Source: Devosia limi DSM 17137
GTDB taxonomy: Bacteria; Pseudomonadota; Alphaproteobacteria; Rhizobiales; Devosiaceae
NCBI RefSeq assembly: GCF_900128975.1
Contig: NZ_FQVC01000002.1
Coordinates: forward strand, 372,001-436,000
DNA: 64,000 bases
Direction: 5' to 3'
Under the pieces are notes generated by a model. That model was not told the DNA's origin and searched no databases. It saw only the letters and a list, made by a program, of their open reading frames with translations. A program made the position numbers and the translations under genes. Of the stretch, positions 1 to 8,899 are shown piece by piece. The number at the start of each line of letters is the position of its first letter. Position 1 is the first letter of the stretch.

Positions 1-1876
1 CTTCATAGCCGGTCGCATTGCCGTGGGCGGCATTGCGATGGTTGCGGATGACGCGCAGCATATGCTTGGCATTGCGCTTGTAATCCTTGAACGCGCCCAG
101 TTCCTTGGCCATTTCGGCCGAGGTTGCATAGGAGACGCCGGTCATGATGGCGGTGACGGCACCGGCAATGGCGCGGCCGGCGGCCGAGTCATAGGGAATG
201 CCCGAAGTCATCAGGAAGCCGCCGATATTGGCATAGCCGATACCGAGCGTACGGTACTCGTAGGAGCGTTCCGCAATCGCCTTGGACGGGAACTGCGCCA
301 TCATCACCGAAATCTCGAGCACGATGGTCCATAGACGCACCGTGTGCTCATAGGCAGCGGTGTTGAACGAGCCGTCGCCATTGCGGTAGGGGAGCAGGTT
401 CACCGACGCCAGGTTGCAGGCAGTGTCGTCGAGGAACATGTATTCCGAGCAGGGGTTCGATGCATTGATCGGACCAGCCTCGGGCGAGGTGTGCCATTCA
501 TTGATGGTGGTGTGGTACTGGATGCCGGGATCGGCAGAGGCCCAGGCGGCGTAACCAACCTGTTCCCACAGGTCGCGCGCCTTGAGCGTCTTGATGACCT
601 TGCCGCTCTGGCGGGCCGTCAGGTTCCAGTCGCCATCGGTTTCGACGGCCTTGAGGAAGTCATCGGTCACGCGAACGGAATTGTTCGAGTTCTGGCCGGA
701 AACGGTCAGATAGGCTTCGCTGTCCCAGTCGGTGTCGTAGACGGGGAAATCGATCTCGGTATAGCCCTGCTTGGCGAACTGGATGACGCGGTAGATGTAG
801 TTCTCCGGCACCAGCGCCTTCTTGGCGGCGCGCACTTCGCGCTTGAGGGCAGGGTTCATCGCCACGTCGAAGCAGTCGTCGCCCGAACCTTCGCAGTTCA
901 CGGCGGCCTTCATGATGGCCTTGAGGTGCTTGGAAACGACCTTGGAGCCAGTGACCAGCGCCGCGACCTTCTGCTCTTCCTTGACCTTCCAGTTGATGTA
1001 TTCCTCGATATCGGGGTGATCGATATCTATGACCACCATCTTGGCGGCGCGGCGGGTGGTGCCGCCCGACTTGATGGCGCCGGCAGCCCGGTCGCCGATC
1101 TTGAGGAAGCTCATCAGGCCCGACGAACGGCCGCCGCCCGAAAGCTTTTCGCCACCGCCGCGCAGCTTGGAGAAATTGGTGCCGGTGCCCGAGCCGTACT
1201 TGAACAGGCGCGCCTCACGGACCCACAGGTCCATGATGCCATTGTCGTTCACCAGGTCGTCATTGACCGACTGGATGAAGCAGGCATGCGGCTGGGGATG
1301 CTCATAGGAGCTCTTGGACTGCACCAGCTTGTGGGTGAAGGGGTCCACATAGAAGTGGCCCTGGCCTGGGCCATCGATGCCATAGGCCCAGTGCAGGCCG
1401 GTATTGAACCATTGCGGGGAATTGGGGGCGACGCGTTGGGTCGCCAGCATGTAGCAAAGCTCGTCAAAGAAGGTGCGGGCGTCTTCTTCGCTGTCGAAAT
1501 AGCCGCCCTTCCAGCCCCAATAGGTCCAGGTGCCGGCCAGGCGGTCAAACACCTGGCGGCTGTCCATTTCCGGGCCGAAGCGCTCGGCTTCCGGCAGCTT
1601 GGCGAGCGCTGCTTCGTCAGGGACGGAGCGCCACAGCCAGGAGGGGACCGAGTTCTCTTCGACCTTCTTGAGGGCCTGCGCGACGCCGGCCTTGCGGAAG
1701 TATTTCTGTGCGATGATATCGGCCGCGACCTGGCTCCAGGTGGAGGGGATCGCGATGTTCTCAAGCTTGAACACCACCGACCCGTCAGGATTGCGAATCT
1801 CGCTCGTGGCCGAGCGGAATTCGATGGAGCCGTAACGGTCCTCATTGGCCTTGGTAAACCGGCGTTCAATGCGCAT
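1..1876 (-). CDS. nrdJ: Vitamin B12-dependent (class II) ribonucleotide reductase, N-terminal part
   Basis: Adenosylcobalamin-dependent reductase that makes deoxyribonucleotides from ribonucleotides. About 625 codons are visible and the gene runs off the left edge, so the C-terminal part is missing. The minus strand from the ATG at 1876 reads MRIERRFTKANEDRYGSIEF and continues without a stop. Recognisable segments are VAPNSPQWFNTGLHWAYG, FKYGSGTGTNFSKLRGGGE (nucleotide-binding loop) and NASNPCSEYMFLDDTACNLA, which carries the active-site NPCSE motif. The family in this order is long, over 1,200 residues. I looked for an NrdR box or cobalamin riboswitch upstream and found neither. Identity is near certain; only the end lies outside the window. 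Confidence 0.95.
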   Translation of the reverse strand, partial: MRIERRFTKANEDRYGSIEFRSATSEIRNPDGSVVFKLENIAIPSTWSQVAADIIAQKYFRKAGVAQALKKVEENSVPSWLWRSVPDEAALAKLPEAERFGPEMDSRQVFDRLAGTWTYWGWKGGYFDSEEDARTFFDELCYMLATQRVAPNSPQWFNTGLHWAYGIDGPGQGHFYVDPFTHKLVQSKSSYEHPQPHACFIQSVNDDLVNDNGIMDLWVREARLFKYGSGTGTNFSKLRGGGEKLSGGGRSSGLMSFLKIGDRAAGAIKSGGTTRRAAKMVVIDIDHPDIEEYINWKVKEEQKVAALVTGSKVVSKHLKAIMKAAVNCEGSGDDCFDVAMNPALKREVRAAKKALVPENYIYRVIQFAKQGYTEIDFPVYDTDWDSEAYLTVSGQNSNNSVRVTDDFLKAVETDGDWNLTARQSGKVIKTLKARDLWEQVGYAAWASADPGIQYHTTINEWHTSPEAGPINASNPCSEYMFLDDTACNLASVNLLPYRNGDGSFNTAAYEHTVRLWTIVLEISVMMAQFPSKAIAERSYEYRTLGIGYANIGGFLMTSGIPYDSAAGRAIAGAVTAIMTGVSYATSAEMAKELGAFKDYKRNAKHMLRVIRNHRNAAHGNATGYE

Positions 1877-2525
1877 TGTCGTCGTAATCCCCAGTGTAGC
1901 AGGCGCATAGGCACCCGCGAGCCGAATCCCGGCTTCTCGATCTAATCTGTTTGACGCGTCACCAACCGAAGCCCGCCATGCGGACTTCGAAATCTGCCCG
2001 TGCCCAGGGTGTGCTCCGGTCTAATATGCCGATGCTGTCCCCCGGGACTTATTCCCGCTTTATGTTTGTTGCGGGCCGTCGAAAATACTCTGCCGATTCA
2101 AATCCGGCGTCAACGCAAGAAAACTAATTGTAGTGGTGGCGCTGCGCCGGAGGACTAGAGCTAGTAGGCGTAATATGTGGATTGCGGGGATAAAGCGCAA
2201 GCGGATTGCGCGCCGGCAGGGGCGGGCAGCGATCACTTTTGGGGTGGCCAAAACCCTGTTCGAGAACGCCAGGGACATCAGCTAAGCCAGCGCAAAGTCT
2301 TGATCTTCCGCTGCCTCGCCGCTGCCACAATGCTTCGTATTAACCCTCATCGTCGAACCCCCGAATCGGGCCTGCTCTGAGTCAAGGCGATTATTCGCGG
2401 CTCGGGAAAACCCGGTGGGAGCCACCAGACCTGGTGGGTGTCGCCGGGGCTAGGCGTATGCGCATGTGCGTGTTAAACCCGCTCCAATTGCAACGCCGTT
2501 CGCGGCACCATGGACTTGTTGCGGT
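1877..2525. other. Intergenic region between divergent nrdJ and the NDUFA12-like gene
   Basis: About 650 bases without a convincing gene. It must hold the promoters of nrdJ (leftward) and of the NDUFA12-like gene (rightward). Small inverted repeats are present, such as agccg/cggct near 1920 and ccacc/ggtgg around 2418-2435. I see no tRNA, riboswitch core or recognised operator. The short frames here have no family resemblance and no good ribosome binding site. Confidence 0.5.
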
Positions 2526-2909
2526 ATGAAGCGCTTCCTCATCGAAATCTTTGCCTGGTGGACCGGAACGACCTGGGGCACCCGCCTGTGGATCTGGCGT
2601 TTTGGCGACTTTGTCGGCAGCGACGAATTCGGCAACAAGTACTATCAGGACAAGAAGGCCGACCGCCGCTATGTGACCTATGCTGGTCCGGCTGATGCCT
2701 CCTCGATTCCCCCCGGCTGGCACGGCTGGATGCATCACCGCACCGATGTCGTTCCCACCGAGGCCAATTACGCGGCCCGCACCTGGGAACAGCCCCATGT
2801 TCCAAACCTGACCGGCACCTCGGCCGCCTACCGTCCGGACGGGAGCATGCTGAACAAGGGCGAGCGCCCGCGCGTGACCGGCGACTATCAGGCCTGGTCG
2901 CCTGAATAA
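2526..2909 (+). CDS. NADH:ubiquinone oxidoreductase subunit NDUFA12-like protein
   Basis: Accessory subunit of respiratory complex I, the bacterial homologue of mitochondrial NDUFA12 (B17.2), on the matrix or cytoplasmic side of the peripheral arm. The protein has 127 residues and starts MKRFLIEIFAWWTGTTWGTR. Family hallmarks are GSDEFGNKYYQ, RRYVTYAG, the PPGWHGWMHH core and a C-terminal Pro/Gly-rich tail ending GDYQAWSPE. An in-frame upstream codon at 2466 would add 20 residues unlike the family, so the ATG at 2526 is chosen. It is followed after 13 bases by the DUF2155 gene on the same strand, an arrangement common in alphaproteobacteria. Confidence 0.93.
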   Translation: MKRFLIEIFAWWTGTTWGTRLWIWRFGDFVGSDEFGNKYYQDKKADRRYVTYAGPADASSIPPGWHGWMHHRTDVVPTEANYAARTWEQPHVPNLTGTSAAYRPDGSMLNKGERPRVTGDYQAWSPE

Positions 2910-2922
2910 GGACGCCGGCGCC

Positions 2923-3348
2923 TTGCGCCTGACCGCTTCACCTCACCGAAAGCTATTGCTGACGCTGGCGCCTCTTCTGGCGCTGGCGTTTCCGACTTTG
3001 CCGGCCCATGCCCAGCCCGTAGCCAATCCGATTGCCACCTTTGCCGGCCTCGACAAGATCACCGGCCGCATCACCCGCTTCGATGTCTATATTGACGAGA
3101 CGGTGCTGTTCGGGGCGCTCGAGATCACGCCGCGCGCCTGCTATAGCCGCCCATCGACCGAGACCCAGCGCACGTCGGCGTTTCTCGAAGTGGACCAGCG
3201 CAGCCTGCAGGGGTCCAGCAAGCGCATCTTCACCGGCTGGATGTTCGCCGATAGCCCGGCGCTCAATGCCGTCGACCACGCCGTCTATGATGTATGGCTG
3301 ATCGCGTGCAAGACCAGTACCGACGTACCGCCTCCGGGCAAGCGTTAG
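2923..3348 (+). CDS. DUF2155 domain-containing secreted protein
   Basis: 141 residues from a TTG start, with a clear signal peptide (hydrophobic LLLTLAPLLALAFPTL, cleavage near AHA-QP). The mature part matches the DUF2155 pattern: FAGLDKITGRITRFDVYIDE, FGALEITPRACYSRPSTE, and GWMFADSPALNAVDHAVYDV followed by a Cys. Function is unknown; the family is periplasmic and commonly sits beside the NDUFA12-like gene and aat in this group, as here. Oddly, after the TAG at 3346 the same frame stays open for 25 more codons with a Pro-rich then charged composition, up to a TAA at 3424. The protein may therefore be a truncated version of a longer one. Confidence 0.88.
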   Translation: MRLTASPHRKLLLTLAPLLALAFPTLPAHAQPVANPIATFAGLDKITGRITRFDVYIDETVLFGALEITPRACYSRPSTETQRTSAFLEVDQRSLQGSSKRIFTGWMFADSPALNAVDHAVYDVWLIACKTSTDVPPPGKR

Positions 3349-3452
3349 CCGCCCCGCGAGGTGCCCAATGAGGTGCCCACTATGGAAGACCGGGTGACCG
3401 GGCTGGTTTTCAAGCGCAAGGATTAAGCCGACCTCGACCGCTCGAAACAGGC

Positions 3453-4610
3453 TCAGGCATCGGCGCGATGGCCGGGCTTGAGGATATCGAGTTGCTGTTG
3501 CTTGTACCACCCATCGAAGTCGGCCCGGTTTCGGTGGCGAAAGATGCCGATACTGCGCGGCAGAGCCAGCACCGTGCCGGCGAATTGTGGGAAGGTGAAC
3601 CGCCGGCTGAGCAGGTCCTTGCAGAATTCTGCAAAAAGCCGGCGCACAAACATCAGGTAATAGGCGGGAATGTCGCGTGCGGGGCTGCTGCTCTTGTTGG
3701 CGACGAAGCTGGCAACGTTCATCAGGCCAAGGGTGGTCGCTTGCTTGCGCTTTATCCTGCCGGACGCGGCTTCGAAATGGTGCACCAGTGCCCCCTCTAC
3801 CGCGACATTCAAGCCATGCCGTGAGAAGCGATAGGTCGCGTCCATATCCTCGCCGGGGCTGTAGGACAGCAGGATCGGGTCGAATCGCTCGGTCCGCGCC
3901 ACCTCGCGGCGTACGGTCATGGCGTAGCCTGAGATCAGTGGCTGATGCGAAATGCGCGCCACGCCCAGTGCGGCAACGGCGGCTTCATTGCCCCGCAGGC
4001 GCGGCGTGTCATACTGGATGAAAAGCCGTGAGGCGTTCATCAGAAAGACCTCCGTCCATATCCAATGGCGAATTCCGCGCAGCCACTTCTCGCGCCGGGA
4101 AGGTTCACGCAGGTCCGGAGCCGCCTCGGACTGGTTGCGCCGCGTGTCCTTGCGATCGGCGTCTAAACTGACGTCCATCGGCATCTGCGCTACATGCACG
4201 GCCCCAGCGGCGGCGATGCGCCTTTCGGGATCGCTTGCATAGGCCCTCAAGATTGTCTCGGCGCAGTCAGGGAACATCAATGTGTCGTCATCGAACAGGA
4301 ACAACACGTCGCCCACCGCAACATCAATCGCCAGATTGCGCTGCGCCGAGCTGGAACGAATGGGACTCGCGAGATAGATCAAAGGCGTTGCGGGCCTGGG
4401 CGAGCCGGCAAGTACCGCCTGAATGCGACTGTGATTGTCCGCGACGCTGTCGCCCGCGTCGACAATCACAATCTCGGTCGGCGGCAAGGTCTGGCGCAGC
4501 GACAAGCCTACAGCACGCTCCAGAACATCGATGCGATTGAGTGTCGGAATGCAATGAGACCACGATAGCTGCACGTGCGGGCCGGCCTCCGGGATACGAT
4601 CAGTCTGCAT
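3453..4610 (-). CDS. Family 2 (GT-A) glycosyltransferase
   Basis: 385 residues. The N-terminal half is a GT2 nucleotide-sugar fold: IPTLNRIDVLERAVGLSLRQ, PTEIVIVDAGD, SSAQRNLAIDVAVGDVLFLF, then FDDDT as the DXD-type metal site near residue 111. The middle has SYSPGEDMDATYRFSRHG, matching the acceptor-side ED motif, and VEGALVHHFEA. The C-terminal third is basic and may touch the membrane. Its donor and acceptor cannot be told from sequence; surface polysaccharide or glycolipid assembly is an inference. It stands alone, tail to tail with the DUF2155 gene and upstream of aat on the same strand, and looks like an insertion into an otherwise conserved cluster. Confidence 0.85.
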   Translation of the reverse strand: MQTDRIPEAGPHVQLSWSHCIPTLNRIDVLERAVGLSLRQTLPPTEIVIVDAGDSVADNHSRIQAVLAGSPRPATPLIYLASPIRSSSAQRNLAIDVAVGDVLFLFDDDTLMFPDCAETILRAYASDPERRIAAAGAVHVAQMPMDVSLDADRKDTRRNQSEAAPDLREPSRREKWLRGIRHWIWTEVFLMNASRLFIQYDTPRLRGNEAAVAALGVARISHQPLISGYAMTVRREVARTERFDPILLSYSPGEDMDATYRFSRHGLNVAVEGALVHHFEAASGRIKRKQATTLGLMNVASFVANKSSSPARDIPAYYLMFVRRLFAEFCKDLLSRRFTFPQFAGTVLALPRSIGIFRHRNRADFDGWYKQQQLDILKPGHRADA

Positions 4611-4705
4611 TCACGTCCCCAAAATTGAGCTGTCTTTCGTATCCCAAGTTCGCAGCTTAGCGGATCGCGGCATCAGAGCCAGTATGGCGCGTTTGCCCGG
4701 ACTGG

Positions 4706-5335
4706 TCAGCCGCGATCCCAGGCCGTCCAGTCGCCGTCATATTCCAATGCGTCGGCAAGGCGTTCCTCATAGTCCTCGCGAGGGATCTCGATGCCGCCCA
4801 GGGAGGCCAGATGATCGGTGAGGAACTGGGTGTCGAGCAGCACGTAGCCGCCCGCCTTGAGCCGCTCGACCAGATGCGCCATCGCCATCTTGCTGGCATT
4901 GGTGCGGCGATGGAACATTGACTCGCCGAAAAATGCGCCGTCGATGGCCAGGCCATAGAGCCCGCCAACCAGCGCGCCACGGTCCCAGACTTCGACCGTG
5001 TGGCAGACGCCGCGGCGAAACAGCTCGCCATAGACCGCCCGGATCGAGGCGTTGATCCAGGTGCTGTCGCGATCGGAACCGACGCTGGCGCAGCCCTCGA
5101 TGACCCCGGCAAAGTCGGTATCGACGCGAATGGTAAAGTCCGATTGGCGGATGGCCTTGCGCAGGCTGGTCGAGAGCTTGAACCCATCCAGCGGGATGAT
5201 GCCGCGCATTTCCGGGCTGACCCAGAACAGGTCCGTGGAACTCGCATCCTCTGCCATCGGGAAAATCCCGGCGCGATAGGCGCGGATGATCAGCTCGGGG
5301 GTGATTTCGACATCGAAAGGGTTGGGTCTGGACAT
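4706..5335 (-). CDS. aat: Leucyl/phenylalanyl-tRNA--protein transferase
   Basis: Adds Leu or Phe from aminoacyl-tRNA to the N-terminal Lys or Arg of proteins, creating N-degrons for ClpS/ClpAP in the cytoplasm. The 209-residue protein has the expected length and motifs: AYRAGIFPMAED and FWVSPEMRGIIPLDGFKLS at the N terminus, STWINASIRAVYGELFRRG, HTVEVWD, GGLYGLAIDGAFFGESMF (the family signature) and VLLDTQFLTDHLASLGGIEI. It lies 57 bases downstream of accC on the same strand, separated by a terminator hairpin, so it may have its own promoter. Confidence 0.96.
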   Translation of the reverse strand: MSRPNPFDVEITPELIIRAYRAGIFPMAEDASSTDLFWVSPEMRGIIPLDGFKLSTSLRKAIRQSDFTIRVDTDFAGVIEGCASVGSDRDSTWINASIRAVYGELFRRGVCHTVEVWDRGALVGGLYGLAIDGAFFGESMFHRRTNASKMAMAHLVERLKAGGYVLLDTQFLTDHLASLGGIEIPREDYEERLADALEYDGDWTAWDRG

Positions 5336-5360
5336 GACGAACTCCGGCCCACAGGCAAGG

Positions 5361-5384
5361 AAAAAGGGGCGCAGCGCGCCCCTT
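5361..5384 (-). terminator. Rho-independent terminator after accC
   Basis: On the minus strand a GC-rich stem (ggggcgc/gcgcccc around a 3-base loop) is followed by five Ts. It lies just past the accC stop codon, where the accBC transcript would end, and upstream of aat. Confidence 0.8.
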
Positions 5385-5392
5385 TGATAATA

Positions 5393-6739
5393 TCAGACCT
5401 TGTTCTCGGCGAGGTACTTTTCCAGCCAGTGGATGTCGTAGTTCCCGGCGAGAATGTCGGGCTCCTTCATCAGGCGCTGGAATAGCGGCAGGGTGGTCTT
5501 GATGCCGTCGATGACGAACTCGTCCACCGCGCGGCGCAGGCGCTGCAGGCATTCTTCACGGTTGCGGCCGTAAACGATCAGCTTGCCGATCAGCGAGTCG
5601 TAATAGGGCGGGATCTTGTAGCCTTGATAGACCGCCGAATCGACACGCACGCCCACGCCACCCGCCGGGTGATAGAAGGTGATGGTGCCGGGCGAGGGCG
5701 CAAAGGTCTGCGGGTCTTCGGCATTGATGCGCACTTCGATGGCGTGGCCATAGAACTGCACCTGGTCCTGCGTCATCGAGAGCTTTTCGCCCGAAGCAAC
5801 GCGGATCTGCTCATAGACGATGTCGATGCCGGTGATGCGCTCGGTAACCGGGTGCTCCACCTGCAGGCGGGTGTTCATTTCGATGAAATAGAACTCGCCA
5901 TTCTCGTAGAGAAACTCGACGGTGCCGGCGCCCGAATATTTGAGCTTGCGCATGGCGGCGGCGCAGATCTCGCCGATCTCATCGCGCTCTTCCGGCAGAA
6001 TAGTGGGCCCGCCGGCCTCTTCCCAGACCTTCTGGTGGCGGCGCTGCAGCGAGCAGTCACGCACACCCAGATGCACCGCATTGCCCTGACCATCGCCCAT
6101 GACCTGGACTTCGATGTGGCGCGGCTTGCCGAGGTACTTTTCCATATAGACGCTGTCATTGCCGAACGCGGCCTTGGCCTCGGTCCGGGCTGTCGACCAG
6201 GCGACCAGCAGCTCGGATTCGGTCTTGGCCACCTTCATGCCGCGGCCACCGCCACCAGCGGTTGCCTTGATCAGCACCGGATAGCCGATTTCCTTGGCGG
6301 TCTTGATTGCCTGCTGTTCGGTCTCGACGGCGCCGGCAGAACCGGGAACCACCGGGATGCCCAGCTCAACGGCGGTCTTCTTGGCCGTGATCTTGTCGCC
6401 CATGATCTCGATGTGATGCGCTGACGGACCGATAAATGTCACGTTGTGCTCGGTCAGGATCTTGGCGAAACGGGCGTTTTCCGAGAGGAAGCCATAGCCG
6501 GGATGCACCGCATCGGCGCCGGTGATCTCACAGGCGGCCATGATGGCGGGGATGTTGAGATAGCTGTCCTTGGCGGCATTGGGGCCGATGCAGACGCTTT
6601 CGTCGGCCAGCCGCACATGCATGGCATTGGCGTCGGCAGTGGAATGAACGGCAACGGTCTGGATGCCGAGTTCCTTGCAGGCGCGCAGGATGCGGAGCGC
6701 GATCTCGCCGCGATTGGCGATCAGGACTTTCTGGAACAC
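5393..6739 (-). CDS. accC: Acetyl-CoA carboxylase, biotin carboxylase subunit
   Basis: ATP-dependent carboxylation of biotin on AccB, the first half-reaction of malonyl-CoA synthesis. 448 residues, the usual length. Domains in order: biotin carboxylase N-terminal domain (FQKVLIANRGEIALRILRAC), an ATP-grasp domain with the glycine-rich loop ATAGGGGRGMKV near residue 165, EVQVMGDGQGNAVHLG, the catalytic FIEMNTRLQVEHPVTE near 290, and the C-terminal domain with HAIEVRINAEDP. It is 12 bases downstream of accB on the same strand, so the two are surely co-transcribed. Confidence 0.98.
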   Translation of the reverse strand: MFQKVLIANRGEIALRILRACKELGIQTVAVHSTADANAMHVRLADESVCIGPNAAKDSYLNIPAIMAACEITGADAVHPGYGFLSENARFAKILTEHNVTFIGPSAHHIEIMGDKITAKKTAVELGIPVVPGSAGAVETEQQAIKTAKEIGYPVLIKATAGGGGRGMKVAKTESELLVAWSTARTEAKAAFGNDSVYMEKYLGKPRHIEVQVMGDGQGNAVHLGVRDCSLQRRHQKVWEEAGGPTILPEERDEIGEICAAAMRKLKYSGAGTVEFLYENGEFYFIEMNTRLQVEHPVTERITGIDIVYEQIRVASGEKLSMTQDQVQFYGHAIEVRINAEDPQTFAPSPGTITFYHPAGGVGVRVDSAVYQGYKIPPYYDSLIGKLIVYGRNREECLQRLRRAVDEFVIDGIKTTLPLFQRLMKEPDILAGNYDIHWLEKYLAENKV

Positions 6740-6751
6740 AGCATGCCCCCC

Positions 6752-7243
6752 TTATTCGATGACGACGAGAGGTTCGCCATATTCGACGGGCTGGCTGTCT
6801 TCCACCAGAATGCGGGTGATCGTGCCCGAACGATGCGCCGGAATCTGGTTCATGGTCTTCATCGCTTCGATGATGAGGACGGTCTGGCCTTCGGATACCT
6901 TGGTGCCGACTTCAACGAAAGCGGCCTTGCCCGGCTCGGGCGAACGGTAGGCGGTTCCCACCATCGGGGAGGTCAGCGTGCCGGGATTGGACGCGAGGTC
7001 CTCGGCAGCGACAGGAGCCGCGGCGGCGACCGAGCCGGCCGGAGCCAGCGAGGCGGCGGGGGCAGCAACCGGTGCCGGCGCATATTGCGGGGCGGCATAG
7101 GTCACGGTTTCCTTGGCGAAGGAGCGCGTGACGCGCACACGGAAATCGTCCTGCTCGATCTCGATTTCGGCGAGATTTTCTTTGTTGAGCAGTTCAGCGA
7201 TAGTGCGGATCAGGTCCTGGTCCACTTGAGATGCCTTGGTCAT
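6752..7243 (-). CDS. accB: Acetyl-CoA carboxylase biotin carboxyl carrier protein
   Basis: Carries biotin between AccC and the AccAD transferase. 163 residues: an N-terminal helical segment ([20 protein letters not shown]), an Ala/Pro-rich flexible linker around residues 50-85, and a C-terminal biotinyl domain beginning [14 protein letters not shown]. The biotinylated Lys lies in [12 protein letters not shown] near residue 132. The start follows directly on the aroQ-accB gap of 33 bases. The order aroQ-accB-accC on one strand is typical for alphaproteobacteria. Confidence 0.97.
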   Translation of the reverse strand: MTKASQVDQDLIRTIAELLNKENLAEIEIEQDDFRVRVTRSFAKETVTYAAPQYAPAPVAAPAASLAPAGSVAAAAPVAAEDLASNPGTLTSPMVGTAYRSPEPGKAAFVEVGTKVSEGQTVLIIEAMKTMNQIPAHRSGTITRILVEDSQPVEYGEPLVVIE

Positions 7244-7276
7244 TCTTGTCGGTCTCCCGCGCTTGCGCGTCGATCG

Positions 7277-7714
7277 TTATTTGAGTTTTTCTGCCAGTGC
7301 ATGAAGTGCCAGATTATAGCTGACCACTCCAAAGCCGCAAATGACGCCGTAGGCGACAGATGAGACAAATGAATGGTGCCGGAACGGCTCACGCTGGTGA
7401 ATGTTGGAAAGGTGCACTTCGACGACCGGCAAGCCGACCGCCTTGAGCGCATCGTGGATAGCCACTGAGGTATGCGAATAGGCCGCTGGATTGATGACGA
7501 TGGCATCGGCCGATTGGCGCGCATCATGAATCCAGGTGATCAATTCGCCTTCGTGGTTGGACTGACGAAAATCAATGGTCAGGTCCAGCGCCAGGCCAGT
7601 TTGCCGGCAAGCCGATTCCACATCCTTGAGCGTCAGCGAACCATAAATCTCCGGCTCGCGAGTGCCGAGGAGATTCAAGTTCGGGCCGTTGAGGACGAGA
7701 ACGCGCTTTGCCAT
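7277..7714 (-). CDS. aroQ: 3-dehydroquinate dehydratase, type II
   Basis: Converts 3-dehydroquinate to 3-dehydroshikimate in the shikimate pathway. The start at 7714 ([17 protein letters not shown]) is preferred because the family begins there; an upstream ATG would add 13 unrelated residues. 145 residues with the type II signature [17 protein letters not shown] (Arg and Tyr of the flexible loop), [13 protein letters not shown] and [20 protein letters not shown], which contains the catalytic His. First gene of the aroQ-accB-accC unit, with the DsbA-like gene 147 bases upstream on the same strand. Confidence 0.97.
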   Translation of the reverse strand: MAKRVLVLNGPNLNLLGTREPEIYGSLTLKDVESACRQTGLALDLTIDFRQSNHEGELITWIHDARQSADAIVINPAAYSHTSVAIHDALKAVGLPVVEVHLSNIHQREPFRHHSFVSSVAYGVICGFGVVSYNLALHALAEKLK

Positions 7715-7861
7715 GGTTTTTGCCTTTTGCACTGGCCACTTGGGGCTGCGCAAGCTCGACTATACGAAATGCACTGAAAACGCAAAAAACCGGCTGGCTC
7801 GGGGCGGCGAAAGTACCGCTCGCAGCGCCCCGCGCCCGCCGATCAATGTGCTTGTGGGGGA

Positions 7862-8746
7862 TTACCCTTCACATTGGGTTTCGCCGCAGGCGCGCATATT
7901 GGCGATACGCGCCCGCAATTCGTCGACGCCAATGGCGCCGGGAATGACGTCATTGCCGATAATATACGTCGGCGTTCCGGTGATGTTGAGGGCCTTGGCG
8001 ATCTCATAGGAGGTCTGGATGGCCTTGGACACGCCGGGCTCGTTCATCTGCAACTCGACGCTGACCGGGCTCAGGCCCAGATCGGCTGCGGCTGCGAGCG
8101 CCACTGCCTTGTCGATCTTGCCGCGGCTGGTGAACAGGGCTTCGTGGAACGCCCAATAATCGGCGCCGGACTTGTTCACCACGACCGCGATACGGGCCGC
8201 ATCAATCGATTCGTTCGACAGGATGGGGAATTCCTTGAGCACGACGCGCAGGTTCGGGTCTTCCGCGAGCAGCGCTGCGAGGTCGGGCAGGGCGTTGCGG
8301 CAGTAGCCGCAATTGTAGTCGAACAGTTCGACCAGGGTGACGTCGCCATCGGGGTTGCCCAGAACGACCTGGTCGGGGTCATTGAAGATGGCTGTCTGCA
8401 TCGCGGCAATGGCCGTGGTGGCCTGTTCGCGTTCGGCGGCGGCCATCTGGGTCTCGAGCGCCGATGACATGCGCTGCAGGATCGCCGGGTCGCTCATCAG
8501 GAAGTTCTCGATCATCGGATTGAGCTCGGCCGGATCTAGCGCCGCTACCTGTGCCGGTGCCTCGACCTCCGGTGTAGCCGGCGTGGCAGCCGCGACGGCG
8601 ATGTCACGGGCGGCGAGCGCGTCCTCGACGATGGCACGCACAGCGACGACATCGGTCTCCGGCGCGGGCCGATTGAGCACCGAAAAGCCCAGGGCCCCGG
8701 CAAGAATGCCCGCCAGGGCGACAAGGGCGATGGTAACACGCGACAT
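7862..8746 (-). CDS. DsbA family thiol-disulfide oxidoreductase (envelope-anchored)
   Basis: About 294 residues. The start MSRVTIALVALAGILAGALG gives a signal anchor; an ATG eight codons upstream (8770) is an alternative. Residues 20-100 are an Ala/Glu-rich segment, probably a linker or helical dimerisation region. The thioredoxin fold follows, opening GNPDGDVTLVELFDYNCGYC. The CGYC active site replaces the CPHC of classical DsbA and resembles the Com1/BdbD/ScsC-like group. Near the C terminus, TGTPTYIIGNDVIPGAIG supplies the cis-Pro loop. A second Cys pair lies in ACGETQCEG at the very end. It acts in the periplasm on disulfides; oxidase or isomerase direction is not decided. Confidence 0.88.
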   Translation of the reverse strand: MSRVTIALVALAGILAGALGFSVLNRPAPETDVVAVRAIVEDALAARDIAVAAATPATPEVEAPAQVAALDPAELNPMIENFLMSDPAILQRMSSALETQMAAAEREQATTAIAAMQTAIFNDPDQVVLGNPDGDVTLVELFDYNCGYCRNALPDLAALLAEDPNLRVVLKEFPILSNESIDAARIAVVVNKSGADYWAFHEALFTSRGKIDKAVALAAAADLGLSPVSVELQMNEPGVSKAIQTSYEIAKALNITGTPTYIIGNDVIPGAIGVDELRARIANMRACGETQCEG

Positions 8747-8899
8747 GAAAAGGCTCCCGATGAATCGCAATAGGCAGGGTCTTCTAGCAGTTGCGCTGCC
8801 ACAATAGGAGCCGCCAGTGAACGCAGCGTTGGCGGGAGCATCAATTGTTGTTGAGACGGGTGCCGGATCGGGCTAGGGACCGACAGCAAGGACGGAAAG

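Noticed and set aside
344..1945. A 533-codon open frame on the plus strand at the left edge
   Set aside because: It lies opposite nrdJ, which runs off the window and is clearly homologous to class II ribonucleotide reductase.
1877..2525. NrdR box or cobalamin riboswitch expected upstream of a B12-dependent reductase
   Set aside because: I found no NrdR-like palindrome and none of the conserved B12-box segments in this gap on either strand.
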